From: Cellulomonas sp.
GTDB taxonomy: Bacteria; Actinomycetota; Actinomycetes; Actinomycetales; Cellulomonadaceae
DNA length: 64,000 nucleotides
Assembly (NCBI RefSeq): GCF_015234515.1
Contig: NZ_JADGMY010000036.1
Coordinates: 1-64,000, forward strand
Reading direction: 5' to 3'
The stretch's first letter is position 1. Every line of letters begins with the position of its first letter. A model generated the notes under the pieces. It did no database searches. It was not told the DNA's origin and saw only the letters and a program-made list of their open reading frames with translations. Made by a program: the position numbers and the translations under genes. This document shows positions 40,304 to 47,712 of the stretch, in pieces.

Positions 40304-40811
40304 GCGTCCACGTCCCGCTGCGCCCACCGGACTTCTCCTCGACCCGCAGGTCGGTCAGGTACGCACCGCGGTCGACGGCCTTGACCATGTCGACGAGCGT
40401 CAGCCCGGCCGCGGCGACGCAGGTCAGCGCTTCCATCTCGACGCCCGTGCGGTCGGCGGTGCGCACGCGCGCGTCGATGGTCACGCCGTCGTCGACGACC
40501 TCGAGCTCCACGCTCACGCCGTGGATCGCGATCGGGTGGCACAGCGGCACCAGGTCCGGCGTGCGCTTGGCCGCCTGGATGCCCGCGATGCGCGCGACCG
40601 CGAGCGCGTCGCCCTTCGGCACGCCCTCGCCGCGCAGCAGCGCGACGACCTGGGGGGTCGTGACGAGCCGGCCCGTGGCGCGCGCGCTGCGCACGGTGAC
40701 GTCCTTGTCGGCGACGTCGACCATGCGGGCGGTGCCGCGGGCGTCGACGTGCGTCAGCCGGTCGCGCCCGGTCGGTCGCTGGTGGTCGGTCGGTCCGTCG
40801 TTCTCGGTCAC
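40296..40811 (-). CDS. moaC: Cyclic pyranopterin monophosphate synthase
   Basis: A 171-residue MoaC that, with MoaA, makes cyclic pyranopterin monophosphate from GTP. Conserved segments are MVDVADKDVTVRSA, PLCHPIAIHGVSVELE, and VEMEALTCVAAAGLTLVDMVKAVD with the catalytic Lys, ending LRVEEKSGGRSG. The first 20 residues are a variable charged tail. GTGA overlap with moeA. Confidence 0.95.
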   Translation of the reverse strand: MTENDGPTDHQRPTGRDRLTHVDARGTARMVDVADKDVTVRSARATGRLVTTPQVVALLRGEGVPKGDALAVARIAGIQAAKRTPDLVPLCHPIAIHGVSVELEVVDDGVTIDARVRTADRTGVEMEALTCVAAAGLTLVDMVKAVDRGAYLTDLRVEEKSGGRSGTWTRE

Positions 40812-42055
40812 GCGTCGTGCTCCCTCAGGTCGATGGCGGTCACGGGTGATCCCGCGGCCAGCTGCGTGACGTCCTCGGCCACGTCGACGAGCGCGTCCGC
40901 CCGGGCGAGCGCACCGAGCAGGTGCGAGCCGGGACCGCCGACGAGCTCGGCGACGGGTGTGCCGGTCGACCAGTCGAGGCGGGCGCGCAGCAGCTGGCGT
41001 CGTCCGGCGGGCGACCGGACGTCGGTGGTGAGGACCGCCGTGAGCCGGCGCCGGTGCACGTCGCGCGCGCCGAGCATGCGGCGCAGCAGCGGGCGGACGA
41101 ACACCTCGAACGACACGAACGAGCTCACCGGGTTGCCCGGCAGCGCGAGGACGGGGGTGCCGTCCGCGAGCACCCCGACGGCCTGCGGCTTGCCCGGTTG
41201 CATGCGCACGTGCACGAGCTGCGTGGTGCCGTCGGCGAGCAGCGCGTCGCGCACGACGTCGTACGCACCGACCGACACGCCTCCGGTGGTCACGACGACG
41301 TCGGCCCGCGCGGCGAGGTCGGCGAGCGCGGCCCGCACGGCGTCGACGTCGTCGCCCACCGCGACGACCGCCACCACGTCGGCACCGGCGGCGGCCGCGG
41401 CGGCCGCCAGCTGCGGCCCGTTGGACTCGTGGATCTGCCCGTGGCGCAGCGGGTCTCCCGGGGCGACCAGCTCGGTGCCCGTGGACAGCACGGCGACGCG
41501 CGGACGGGCGTGCACCTCGACGGACGCGTGCCCGGTGGCGGCCAGGAGGCCCACCGCCCCGGCCCCGAGCAGGTCGCCGGCACGCAGCACGACGTCCCCG
41601 GCACGCACGTCCTCGCCGCGACGCCGCACGTGCGCGCCGGCCGTGACGACGCCGTCCAGGCGCACGCGGCTCGTGCCGCCGTCGGTCAGCTCGACGGGCA
41701 GCACCGCGTCGGCGCCGGCCGGCACGGGCGCGCCCGTCATGATGCGGACCGCGGCACCGGGGGGCAGCCGGACGGTGCGCGTGTCCCCCGCGGGCACGTC
41801 GTCGACGACGTCGAGGACCGCACCGGGCCGCAGCTCGCCCGCGCGCACCGCGTACCCGTCCATGGCCGAGCTGTCCCACGGCGGCAGGTCGACCGCGCTG
41901 CGCACGTCGCTCGCCAGGGCGCGACCGCGCACGGCGGCCACGGCGACGGTCTGCGCCGGGAGGGGGCCCGCGAGAGCCAGGACGGCGGCGGCGTGCTCGT
42001 CGAGCGACCGGACGGTGCGCGCCGGCAGCGCCGGTCCGGCGGGGGCGTCGACCAT
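40808..42055 (-). CDS. moeA: Molybdopterin molybdenumtransferase
   Basis: A 415-residue MoeA that inserts molybdate into adenylylated molybdopterin. It has PPWDSSAMDGYAV, RIMTGAPVPAGADAV, STGTELV, SNGPQLAA, TTGGVSVGAYD and LPGNPVSSFVSFE in the normal order, with a full-length C-terminal domain IV. The ATG lies six bases after a TAGGTT -10, so the transcript is probably leaderless. First gene of the operon with moaC and mog, divergent from moaA. Confidence 0.95.
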   Translation of the reverse strand: MVDAPAGPALPARTVRSLDEHAAAVLALAGPLPAQTVAVAAVRGRALASDVRSAVDLPPWDSSAMDGYAVRAGELRPGAVLDVVDDVPAGDTRTVRLPPGAAVRIMTGAPVPAGADAVLPVELTDGGTSRVRLDGVVTAGAHVRRRGEDVRAGDVVLRAGDLLGAGAVGLLAATGHASVEVHARPRVAVLSTGTELVAPGDPLRHGQIHESNGPQLAAAAAAAGADVVAVVAVGDDVDAVRAALADLAARADVVVTTGGVSVGAYDVVRDALLADGTTQLVHVRMQPGKPQAVGVLADGTPVLALPGNPVSSFVSFEVFVRPLLRRMLGARDVHRRRLTAVLTTDVRSPAGRRQLLRARLDWSTGTPVAELVGGPGSHLLGALARADALVDVAEDVTQLAAGSPVTAIDLREHDA

Positions 42056-42061
42056 GCGCCC

Positions 42062-42067
42062 AACCTA
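42062..42067 (-). promoter_or_regulatory. -10 element (TAGGTT) of leaderless moeA
   Basis: Read on the minus strand, TAGGTT is followed by six bases and the moeA ATG. No Shine-Dalgarno fits in that space. Confidence 0.6.
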
Positions 42068-42128
42068 CTGCGAGGGGGCGGACCGCCCGCACCGTGACAT
42101 CCCGGGTGTGCCGGCCTCGCGCCGTCCG

Positions 42129-42134
42129 TATAGT
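42129..42134 (+). promoter_or_regulatory. -10 element (TATAGT) of leaderless moaA
   Basis: TATAGT ends six bases before the moaA ATG at 42141. The two divergent -10 hexamers are only 61 bases apart, so moeA and moaA share one 85-base control region. Confidence 0.65.
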
Positions 42135-42140
42135 CACGGG

Positions 42141-43190
42141 ATGCGAGCGGTGAGCGCCGCGGGCGCCGCGGCGCCGCGCGAGGGGGGCCTGGCCGACCGG
42201 TACGGCCGGGTCGCGACCGACCTGCGGGTGTCCCTGACCGACCGGTGCAACCTGCGCTGCGCGTACTGCATGCCGGCCGAAGGGCTGCCGTGGGCGCCGG
42301 ACGACACCGTGCTCACGGACGCGGAAGTGGTGCGGCTGGTCCGCATCGGCGTCGAGCACCTCGGCATCCGGGAGGTCCGGTTCACGGGCGGCGAGCCGCT
42401 CCTGCGCCGCGGGCTGGAGGGCATCGTCGCCGCGACCGGTGAGCTGCGCACGGCCGACGGTGCACGCGTGCGCACCGCCCTGACGACCAACGGCCTGGGC
42501 CTCGACAAGCGCGCGGGGGCCCTCGCGGCCGCGGGCCTCGACCGCGTCAACGTCTCCCTGGACTCCCTCGACCCCGCACGGTTCGCCACGATCACCCGGC
42601 GGGACCGGCACGCCGACGTGCTCGCGGGCCTGGCCGGTGCGGCGGCAGCAGGTCTGTCGCCCGTGAAGGTGAACGCCGTGCTGGTGCGGGGCGTCAACGA
42701 CGACGAGGCCGTGCCGCTGCTGACGTGGGCGCTCGAGCACGGGTACCACCTGCGCTTCATCGAGCAGATGCCGCTGGGTCCGCACGGCTCCTGGCGGCGC
42801 GAGGACCTGGTGACGGCGCGGGAGATCCTGGACGCCCTGGCGGCCGCCTTCGACCTGGAGGCCGAGCCGGACGGCGCACGCGGCGGGGCGCCTGCCGAGA
42901 CGTGGCACGTGCGAGGTCACCCGGGGGCGACGGTCGGTGTGATCGGCTCGGTGACGCGACCCTTCTGCGGCGCCTGCGACCGGACGCGGCTGACGGCCGA
43001 CGGCCAGGTCCGCAGCTGCCTGTTCGCGCGGCACGAGGACGACCTGCGGGGGCTGCTGCGGCAGGGCGCGGACGACGAGACGGTCGCCGCCGCGTGGCGC
43101 AGGGCGATGCGCGGCAAGGCGGCGGGCCACGGCATCGACGACCCGACGTTCCTGCAGCCGGCGCGGACCATGAGCGCGATCGGAGGATGA
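42141..43190 (+). CDS. moaA: GTP 3',8-cyclase
   Basis: A 349-residue radical SAM enzyme for the first step of molybdenum-cofactor synthesis. The N-terminal cluster is CNLRCAYC (Cys36, Cys40, Cys43), followed by VRFTGGEPLLRRG and TTNGLGL; the C-terminal cluster uses Cys in PFCGACDRTRL (about 276 and 279) and SCLF (about 293). It ends in Ile-Gly-Gly, the Gly-Gly tail needed for activity in MoaA. The TATAGT -10 six bases before the ATG suggests leaderless translation. The upstream frame is open but is antisense to moeA-moaC. Confidence 0.96.
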   Translation: MRAVSAAGAAAPREGGLADRYGRVATDLRVSLTDRCNLRCAYCMPAEGLPWAPDDTVLTDAEVVRLVRIGVEHLGIREVRFTGGEPLLRRGLEGIVAATGELRTADGARVRTALTTNGLGLDKRAGALAAAGLDRVNVSLDSLDPARFATITRRDRHADVLAGLAGAAAAGLSPVKVNAVLVRGVNDDEAVPLLTWALEHGYHLRFIEQMPLGPHGSWRREDLVTAREILDALAAAFDLEAEPDGARGGAPAETWHVRGHPGATVGVIGSVTRPFCGACDRTRLTADGQVRSCLFARHEDDLRGLLRQGADDETVAAAWRRAMRGKAAGHGIDDPTFLQPARTMSAIGG

Positions 43191-43194
43191 CGCG

Positions 43195-43500
43195 GTGACC
43201 ACGACGCGACCGGGGACGAGCGACCCGACCGCCACCCCCGCGTACGCCGCCCTCGTCGAGGTGCGGTACTTCGCGGCCGCTGCCGAAGCCGCGGGGTGCG
43301 ACGTCGAGCAGGTCGAGCTGCCCGCCGGCACGACCGTGGGAGCACTGCTCGACGCGCTCGCCGAGCGTCACGGACCGGCGCTGCGCGACGTGGCCGCGCG
43401 GTGCGCGCTGCTCGTCGACGGCGTGCTGCACCGCGACCGCGACGCGCCGGTCGGCTCCCCCGTGCGCATCGACGTGCTGCCCCCGTTCGCCGGAGGCTGA
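43195..43500 (+). CDS. moaD: Molybdopterin synthase small subunit (MoaD)
   Basis: A 101-residue ubiquitin-like sulfur carrier. After a Thr/Pro-rich tail of about 17 residues it has the MoaD fold (VEVRYFAAAAEAAGC; GTTVGALLDALAERHG) and ends in PPFAGG, the Gly-Gly that becomes a thiocarboxylate. It starts four bases after moaA and converges on moaE, its partner subunit. Confidence 0.93.
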   Translation: MTTTRPGTSDPTATPAYAALVEVRYFAAAAEAAGCDVEQVELPAGTTVGALLDALAERHGPALRDVAARCALLVDGVLHRDRDAPVGSPVRIDVLPPFAGG

Positions 43501-43518
43501 CGCCCGTCGACTCCCGGC

Positions 43519-43968
43519 TCAGGCGCTGTTGACCCACTCGTGCCCGCCGGCGGCCAGGTCCTGCCGCTTCCACACCGGCAGGTGGGTCTTGATCTCGTCG
43601 ACGAGCTCGGCGGCGGTCGCGAACGCCTGCTGCCGGTGCGCGGCGGACACCGCCACGCCGAGCGCGCACTGGCCCACCGCGAGCGCTCCGACGCGGTGCA
43701 CGCACGCGACGGCGTCGACGTCGCTGCGGGCGACGACCTGCTCGACGACGCGGCGCACGACGTCGTCGGCGTCGGGGTGCGCGACGTACTTCAGCCCGGT
43801 CACGCCACGTCCGTCGTCGTGGTCGCGCACGACACCGGCGAACGTCACGACCGCCCCCGCGGCGGCGTCGGCGACCGCGCGGGCCAGGGCGTCGACGTCG
43901 ACGGGCTCGGAGGTGACCCGCGCCAGCACGACGCGGCGGGCGGGGGTGTGCGCGCGCAGGGTGGTCAC
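43519..43968 (-). CDS. moaE: Molybdopterin synthase large subunit (MoaE)
   Basis: A 149-residue MoaE that, with MoaD, sulfurates precursor Z to molybdopterin. Conserved segments are GAVVTFAGVVRDHDDGRGV, LKYVAHPDAD, CVHRVGALAVGQCALGVAVSAAHR, and the active-site EIKTHLPVWKRQ. The start is a GTG seven bases after a TAGGCT -10, so probably leaderless. It diverges from the HTH-TOBE gene. Confidence 0.95.
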   Translation of the reverse strand: MTTLRAHTPARRVVLARVTSEPVDVDALARAVADAAAGAVVTFAGVVRDHDDGRGVTGLKYVAHPDADDVVRRVVEQVVARSDVDAVACVHRVGALAVGQCALGVAVSAAHRQQAFATAAELVDEIKTHLPVWKRQDLAAGGHEWVNSA

Positions 43969-43975
43969 GGACGTC

Positions 43976-44075
43976 AGCCTAGGGGCCCGAAGCCGTCCCG
44001 CGACCGCAGCATCGTGCCGCAGGTGCGGCAGGAACCAGCGCTGCAGGCCGCGCCTGCGGCACGAGCCCCTAGGCT
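43976..44075. promoter_or_regulatory. Divergent leaderless promoters in an 11-bp inverted repeat
   Basis: AGCCTAGGGGC (43976-43986) and GCCCCTAGGCT (44065-44075) are exact reverse complements, each containing a TAGGCT -10: one for moaE (7 bases to GTG) and one for the HTH-TOBE gene (6 bases to GTG at 44082). Between them lie GC-rich inverted repeats around 44013-44060. A shared regulator binding both arms is plausible, the HTH-TOBE protein being the obvious candidate. Confidence 0.55.
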
Positions 44076-44081
44076 GGCGAC

Positions 44082-44480
44082 GTGCCGACCTACCGCGTGA
44101 CCGAGGCCGCGACGCTGCTGGGCGTCAGCGACGACACCGTGCGTCGCTGGATCGACTCGGGTCGGCTCGCGTCGACGCGCGCACCCCACGGGCACCACGA
44201 GATCGACGGCGTCGCGCTCGCCGAGCTCGCGCGGACGCTCGGCACGGAACCCGAGCCCGGCAGCAGCCGACGCTCCACCCGCAACCGCCTGCGCGGCATC
44301 GTCACGCGGGTCGTGCGCGACACGGTCATGGCCCAGGTCGAGCTCCAGGCAGGGCCGTACCGGATCGTCTCCCTGATCAGCCGCGAGGCGGCCGACGAGC
44401 TCGGGCTCGAGCCGGGCGTCGTGGCGGTCGCCTCGGTGAAGGCGACCGACGTCGCCGTCGAGCACGTCGAGGGCCGATGA
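44082..44480 (+). CDS. HTH-TOBE (molbindin-like) protein
   Basis: A 132-residue protein. Residues 1-50 are an excisionase/MerR-type helix-turn-helix (YRVTEAATLLGVSDDTVRRWIDSGRLASTR, given in parts here), and residues about 65-130 a single TOBE/Mop domain (NRLRGIVTRVVRDTVMAQVEL, ISREAADELGLEPG, ASVKATDVAVEH) that binds molybdate. It overlaps modA by four bases (ATGA). The ModC encoded downstream lacks a TOBE domain, so this protein may provide molybdate sensing for the transporter or for transcription. Leaderless GTG start. Confidence 0.9.
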   Translation: MPTYRVTEAATLLGVSDDTVRRWIDSGRLASTRAPHGHHEIDGVALAELARTLGTEPEPGSSRRSTRNRLRGIVTRVVRDTVMAQVELQAGPYRIVSLISREAADELGLEPGVVAVASVKATDVAVEHVEGR

Positions 44481-45265
44481 GCCGACGCCCGCGGACCGCC
44501 ACCCTCGCCCTCGCGCTCGGGTTCGCCGTGGCAGGGTGCGCGGCACCGGCGCCGAGCGCCCCGCCCGCCGCCGCGCCCGGTGGCGCACCCGTGCTCGAGG
44601 GCACGCTCGTGGTGCTGGCGGCAGCCTCCCTCACCGACGTGGTGACGGACCTCGCCGCACGGCTGGAGTCCGCGCACCCCGGGCTGACCGTCGAGACCGG
44701 GTTCGGTGCGAGCTCGACCCTCGCCGCCCAGGTCGTCGCCGGCGCACCGGCGGACGTCCTGGTGACCGCGAACCGCGAGACGATGGCCCTCGCGACGGAG
44801 GCCGTCGGCGGCGAGCCGGTCGTCGTGGCGCGCAACCGGCTGCAGCTCGCGGTCCCGGCCGGGAACCCCGGCGGGGTGACGTCGCTGGCCGACCTCGCCG
44901 ACGCGACCCTGACGATCGCACTGTGCGCCCCCGAGGTCCCGTGCGGCGCCCTCGCCGAGCAGGTCCTGGCGCGGGCCGGGGTCAGCGCCGCGCCCGACAG
45001 CCTCGAGCGGGACGTGCGCGGCGTCCTGACGCGGCTCCGCCTCGACGAGGTGGACGCGGGGCTCGTCTACCGCACCGACGTCGCGGCTGCGGCCGGAGAC
45101 GTCGAGGGCATCGACCTGCCCACCGACGTGGACGTACCGACCGACCACCCCGCCGTCGTGCTGCCCGACGCGCCCCACCCCGAGGCGGCGGCGGCGTTCC
45201 TGACGCTGCTGCGCGGACCCACCGGCCGCACGGTGCTCGCCGAGGCCGGGTTCGACCTCCCGTGA
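44477..45265 (+). CDS. modA: Molybdate-binding lipoprotein ModA
   Basis: A 262-residue periplasmic-type binding protein anchored as a lipoprotein: basic start, hydrophobic stretch and lipobox VAGC (Cys21), then a Pro/Ala linker. The mature part has LVVLAAASLTDVVTDLA, FGASSTLAAQVVAGAPADVLVTAN and VYRTDVAAA, standard for molybdate/tungstate-binding ModA. ATGA overlap with the HTH-TOBE gene and GTGA overlap with modB. Confidence 0.94.
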   Translation: MSRRPRTATLALALGFAVAGCAAPAPSAPPAAAPGGAPVLEGTLVVLAAASLTDVVTDLAARLESAHPGLTVETGFGASSTLAAQVVAGAPADVLVTANRETMALATEAVGGEPVVVARNRLQLAVPAGNPGGVTSLADLADATLTIALCAPEVPCGALAEQVLARAGVSAAPDSLERDVRGVLTRLRLDEVDAGLVYRTDVAAAAGDVEGIDLPTDVDVPTDHPAVVLPDAPHPEAAAAFLTLLRGPTGRTVLAEAGFDLP

Positions 45266-46101
45266 GCGCTCGACGACGCCGGACCTCGCCGGGCGGCGTG
45301 CTCCTGGCCGCCCTGGCGTCCGTCGGCACCGCCGTGCTCGTCCTGCCGCTCGTCGCGCTGCTGGTCGCGACGCCGTGGTCCGCGCTGCCCACGCTGATGG
45401 CCGACCCGGCGGTGCTGCAGGCGCTGCGACTCTCGTTGCTGACGGCCGGCTCCGCGACCCTCGTCGCGCTCGTGCTCGGGGTGCCCCTCGCGTGGGTCCT
45501 CGCCCACGACGACCTGCGCGGTGCGTGGCTGCTGCGCGCCCTGGTGACGGTGCCGCTCGTGCTGCCGCCGGTGGTGGGGGGCGTCGCGCTGCTGCTGCTG
45601 CTCGGCCGCCGGGGCCTGCTGGGCGGTGCGCTCGACACGTGGTTCGGCGTCACCGTGCCGTTCACGTCGGTCGCCGTCGTCCTCGCCCAGGTCTTCGTGT
45701 CGCTGCCGTTCCTCGTCCTGTCCGTCGAGGGCGCGCTGCGGGGCGCGGACCGCCGGCGCGCGCTCGCCGCGCAGACCCTGGGCGCCTCCCCCGCGTACGT
45801 GCTGCGACGCGTCACGCTGCCGACCGTCGCCCCCGGCGTCGCCGCGGGCGCCGCGCTGTGCTTCACGCGCGCGCTGGGCGAGTTCGGAGCGACGGTGACG
45901 TTCGCCGGCAGCTTCCCCGGCACGACCCGCACGATGCCGCTCGCGGTCTACCAGGCGATGGACTCCGCACCCGAGCAGGCCGTCGCGATGTCGGTCCTGC
46001 TGCTGCTGCTCTCGGTGGCCGTGCTGGTCGCCCTGCGCGGTCGGTGGCTGGGCGGCCTGCCCGGCGCGCACGCGGTCCGGTCCGGGCGGGTGCCGCGGTG
46101 A
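45262..46101 (+). CDS. modB: Molybdate ABC transporter permease ModB
   Basis: A 279-residue permease with about six membrane spans and the EAA loop (RRRALAAQTLGASPAYVLRRV), and the ModB-type ALGEFGATVTFAGSFPGTTRTMPLAVY segment (quoted in part: ALGEFGATVTFAG). It forms the channel with ModC. GTGA overlaps on both sides. Confidence 0.93.
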   Translation: MSARRRRTSPGGVLLAALASVGTAVLVLPLVALLVATPWSALPTLMADPAVLQALRLSLLTAGSATLVALVLGVPLAWVLAHDDLRGAWLLRALVTVPLVLPPVVGGVALLLLLGRRGLLGGALDTWFGVTVPFTSVAVVLAQVFVSLPFLVLSVEGALRGADRRRALAAQTLGASPAYVLRRVTLPTVAPGVAAGAALCFTRALGEFGATVTFAGSFPGTTRTMPLAVYQAMDSAPEQAVAMSVLLLLLSVAVLVALRGRWLGGLPGAHAVRSGRVPR

Positions 46102-46829
46102 CGCTCGACGTGCGGGTGCGCGTGACCAGGGGCGCCTTCTGCCTGGACGTCGCGGTGCGGGTGCCGGCGGGCACCGTGCTCGCGGTCATGGGTCCCAACG
46201 GCAGCGGCAAGTCCACGCTGCTGGAGGCGGTCGCGGGCCTGGCCCCGCTGACCGCCGGGCACGTGCGCCTCGCGGACGACGTGCTCGCGGACGTCGCGGC
46301 CGGACGGCACGTGCCGCCCCACGAGCGCCGCCTCGGCGTCGCGCTGCAGGACGGCCTGCTCTTCGGTCATCTCACGGCGCGCGAGAACGTGGCCTTCGGC
46401 CCCCGTGCACAGGGCGTGCGCGCCGGCGACGCACGCGCGGCCGCGGACGCGCTGCTCGCCGACGTCGGGCTGGCCGGGCTCGCGCGCACGCGCGCGGACC
46501 GGCTCTCGGGAGGGCAGGCGCAGCGGGTGGCGGTGGCCCGGGCGGTCGCGGCCCGTCCACGGGCACTGCTGCTCGACGAACCGTTCGGCGCCCTGGACGC
46601 CGCGACCCGCGCGCCGGTGCGCGCCGTGGTGCGCCGGGCGGTCGCGACCGGGCTGCCCGCGCTCGTCGTGACGCACGACCTGCGCGACGCGCTCGAGCTC
46701 GCGGACCACCTGCTCGTCCTGCAGGACGGGCGAGAGGTCCAGCGCGGCACACCCGCGGACGTGGCGTCGGCGCCCGCGACGCCCTACGTCGAGCACGTCG
46801 TCGCGGCAGCGGCGTGGCCGGGGTCGTAG
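46098..46829 (+). CDS. modC: Molybdate ABC transporter ATPase ModC (no TOBE domain)
   Basis: A 243-residue ABC ATPase with Walker A GPNGSGKST (residues 32-40), signature LSGGQ near 137, Walker B LLLDEPFGALD near 157 and the His switch in VVTHD. E. coli ModC is about 350 residues because of a C-terminal di-TOBE domain; this one stops after the ATPase core. The TOBE function seems to have moved to the separate gene at the start of the operon. The stop TAG is also the first part of the mobA -10 candidate. Confidence 0.93.
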   Translation: MTLDVRVRVTRGAFCLDVAVRVPAGTVLAVMGPNGSGKSTLLEAVAGLAPLTAGHVRLADDVLADVAAGRHVPPHERRLGVALQDGLLFGHLTARENVAFGPRAQGVRAGDARAAADALLADVGLAGLARTRADRLSGGQAQRVAVARAVAARPRALLLDEPFGALDAATRAPVRAVVRRAVATGLPALVVTHDLRDALELADHLLVLQDGREVQRGTPADVASAPATPYVEHVVAAAAWPGS

Positions 46830-46832
46830 CGT
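46827..46832 (+). promoter_or_regulatory. -10 candidate (TAGCGT) overlapping the modC stop
   Basis: The modC stop TAG is the first half of TAGCGT; seven bases later lies a GTG (46840) in the mobA frame. This would give mobA its own leaderless transcript within the operon. Confidence 0.4.
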
Positions 46833-46839
46833 GGCCGAG

Positions 46840-47451
46840 GTGACACCTCCACCGGCGTTCGTCGTCGTGCTGACCGGCGGGACCGCCCGGCGCCTCGGAG
46901 GGGTCGACAAGACCGCGCTCGACGTCGACGGGCGCCCCGTCCTGCACCGGCTGCTGGACGACGTCGGTCCGCTGCCCGTCGTCGTCGTCGGACCAGCGCA
47001 GGACGTCGGCCGTGACGTCGTGTGGACGCGGGAGGACCCACCGCTCGGCGGCCCCCTCGCGGCGACGGCCGCCGGCGTCACGGCGGGGCTCGTCGCGCAC
47101 CCGGCGGCGGAGGTCGTCGTCCTGCTGGCCGGCGACCAGCCGTTCGCCGGCGTCGCGGTGGACGCGTTGCGTGACGCCCTGGCGTGCGACGACGAGGTCG
47201 ACGCCGCGCTCGCGGCCGGGCCTGACGGGCGCGCCCAGCCGTTGCTCGCGGCCTACCGTCTGGCGGCCGTGCGGGAACGCCTCACGGGTGACGTGCACGG
47301 CCGGCCCGTGCGCGACCTGGTGCGCGGGCTGCGCACCGTCCTGCTGCCGGTGGCTCGCGGCACGGCGCTCGACGTGGACGACGCCGCCGACCTGGCACTC
47401 GCACGCCGCCTCGCGCGCGGGCTCAGCCCGGGGCCGGATCCCACGCGCTGA
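46840..47451 (+). CDS. mobA: Molybdenum cofactor guanylyltransferase
   Basis: A 203-residue NTP transferase that converts Mo-molybdopterin to the guanine dinucleotide form needed by the nitrate reductase. It opens with FVVVLTGGTARRLGGVDKTALDV (cited in part: LTGGTARRLGGVDK), then EDPPLGGPLAATAAG and LAGDQPFAG matching the GDMPF motif. Start is either GTG 46840 (leaderless after TAGCGT) or GTG 46831. Its 3' end overlaps the convergent DUF6457-like gene by 29 bases. Confidence 0.9.
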   Translation: MTPPPAFVVVLTGGTARRLGGVDKTALDVDGRPVLHRLLDDVGPLPVVVVGPAQDVGRDVVWTREDPPLGGPLAATAAGVTAGLVAHPAAEVVVLLAGDQPFAGVAVDALRDALACDDEVDAALAAGPDGRAQPLLAAYRLAAVRERLTGDVHGRPVRDLVRGLRTVLLPVARGTALDVDDAADLALARRLARGLSPGPDPTR

Positions 47452-47692
47452 GCAGCTCGCCCACCTGGGCCAGCGCGTCGCGGACGGCAGCGGCCACGTC
47501 CTCGCCCTGGGCCGCGGCGCGTCCGGCCGCGAGCCCCACGACGTACGCGGTGAGCGGTGCAGCCGGCCGTACGACGCCGTGCGCGACGTCGCGCACCATG
47601 TCGAGCACGTCGTCCTGCGTGGCCGCCACCAGCGCGGGGTCCACCCCGAGCGTCGGCGCGACCAGCCGCGTCCACTCCTCCAGCACGTCCAT
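47423..47692 (-). CDS. DUF6457-like small protein
   Basis: An 89-residue helical protein, convergent with mobA. The sequence (MDVLEEWTRLVAPTLGV, MVRDVAHGVVRPAAPLTAYVVGLAAG, quoted in part) fits the small domain family I know as DUF6457, often found next to or fused with MobA in actinobacteria. The ATG at 47692 is chosen for the GGAGG five bases upstream; a TAGGGT -10 lies at 47715-47710. A role in cofactor synthesis is inferred from neighbourhood only. Confidence 0.72.
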   Translation of the reverse strand: MDVLEEWTRLVAPTLGVDPALVAATQDDVLDMVRDVAHGVVRPAAPLTAYVVGLAAGRAAAQGEDVAAAVRDALAQVGELLSAWDPAPG

Positions 47693-47712
47693 CGCCACCT
47701 CCGAGGACGACC

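Noticed and set aside
39315..42140. Very long open frame upstream of moaA on the plus strand
   Set aside because: It is antisense to moeA, moaC and mog, lacks protein-like composition, and the TATAGT promoter places the start at 42141.
42056..42140. Molybdenum-cofactor riboswitch upstream of moaA/moeA
   Set aside because: The region is only 85 bases and both -10 elements sit next to the start codons, leaving no room for a structured leader.
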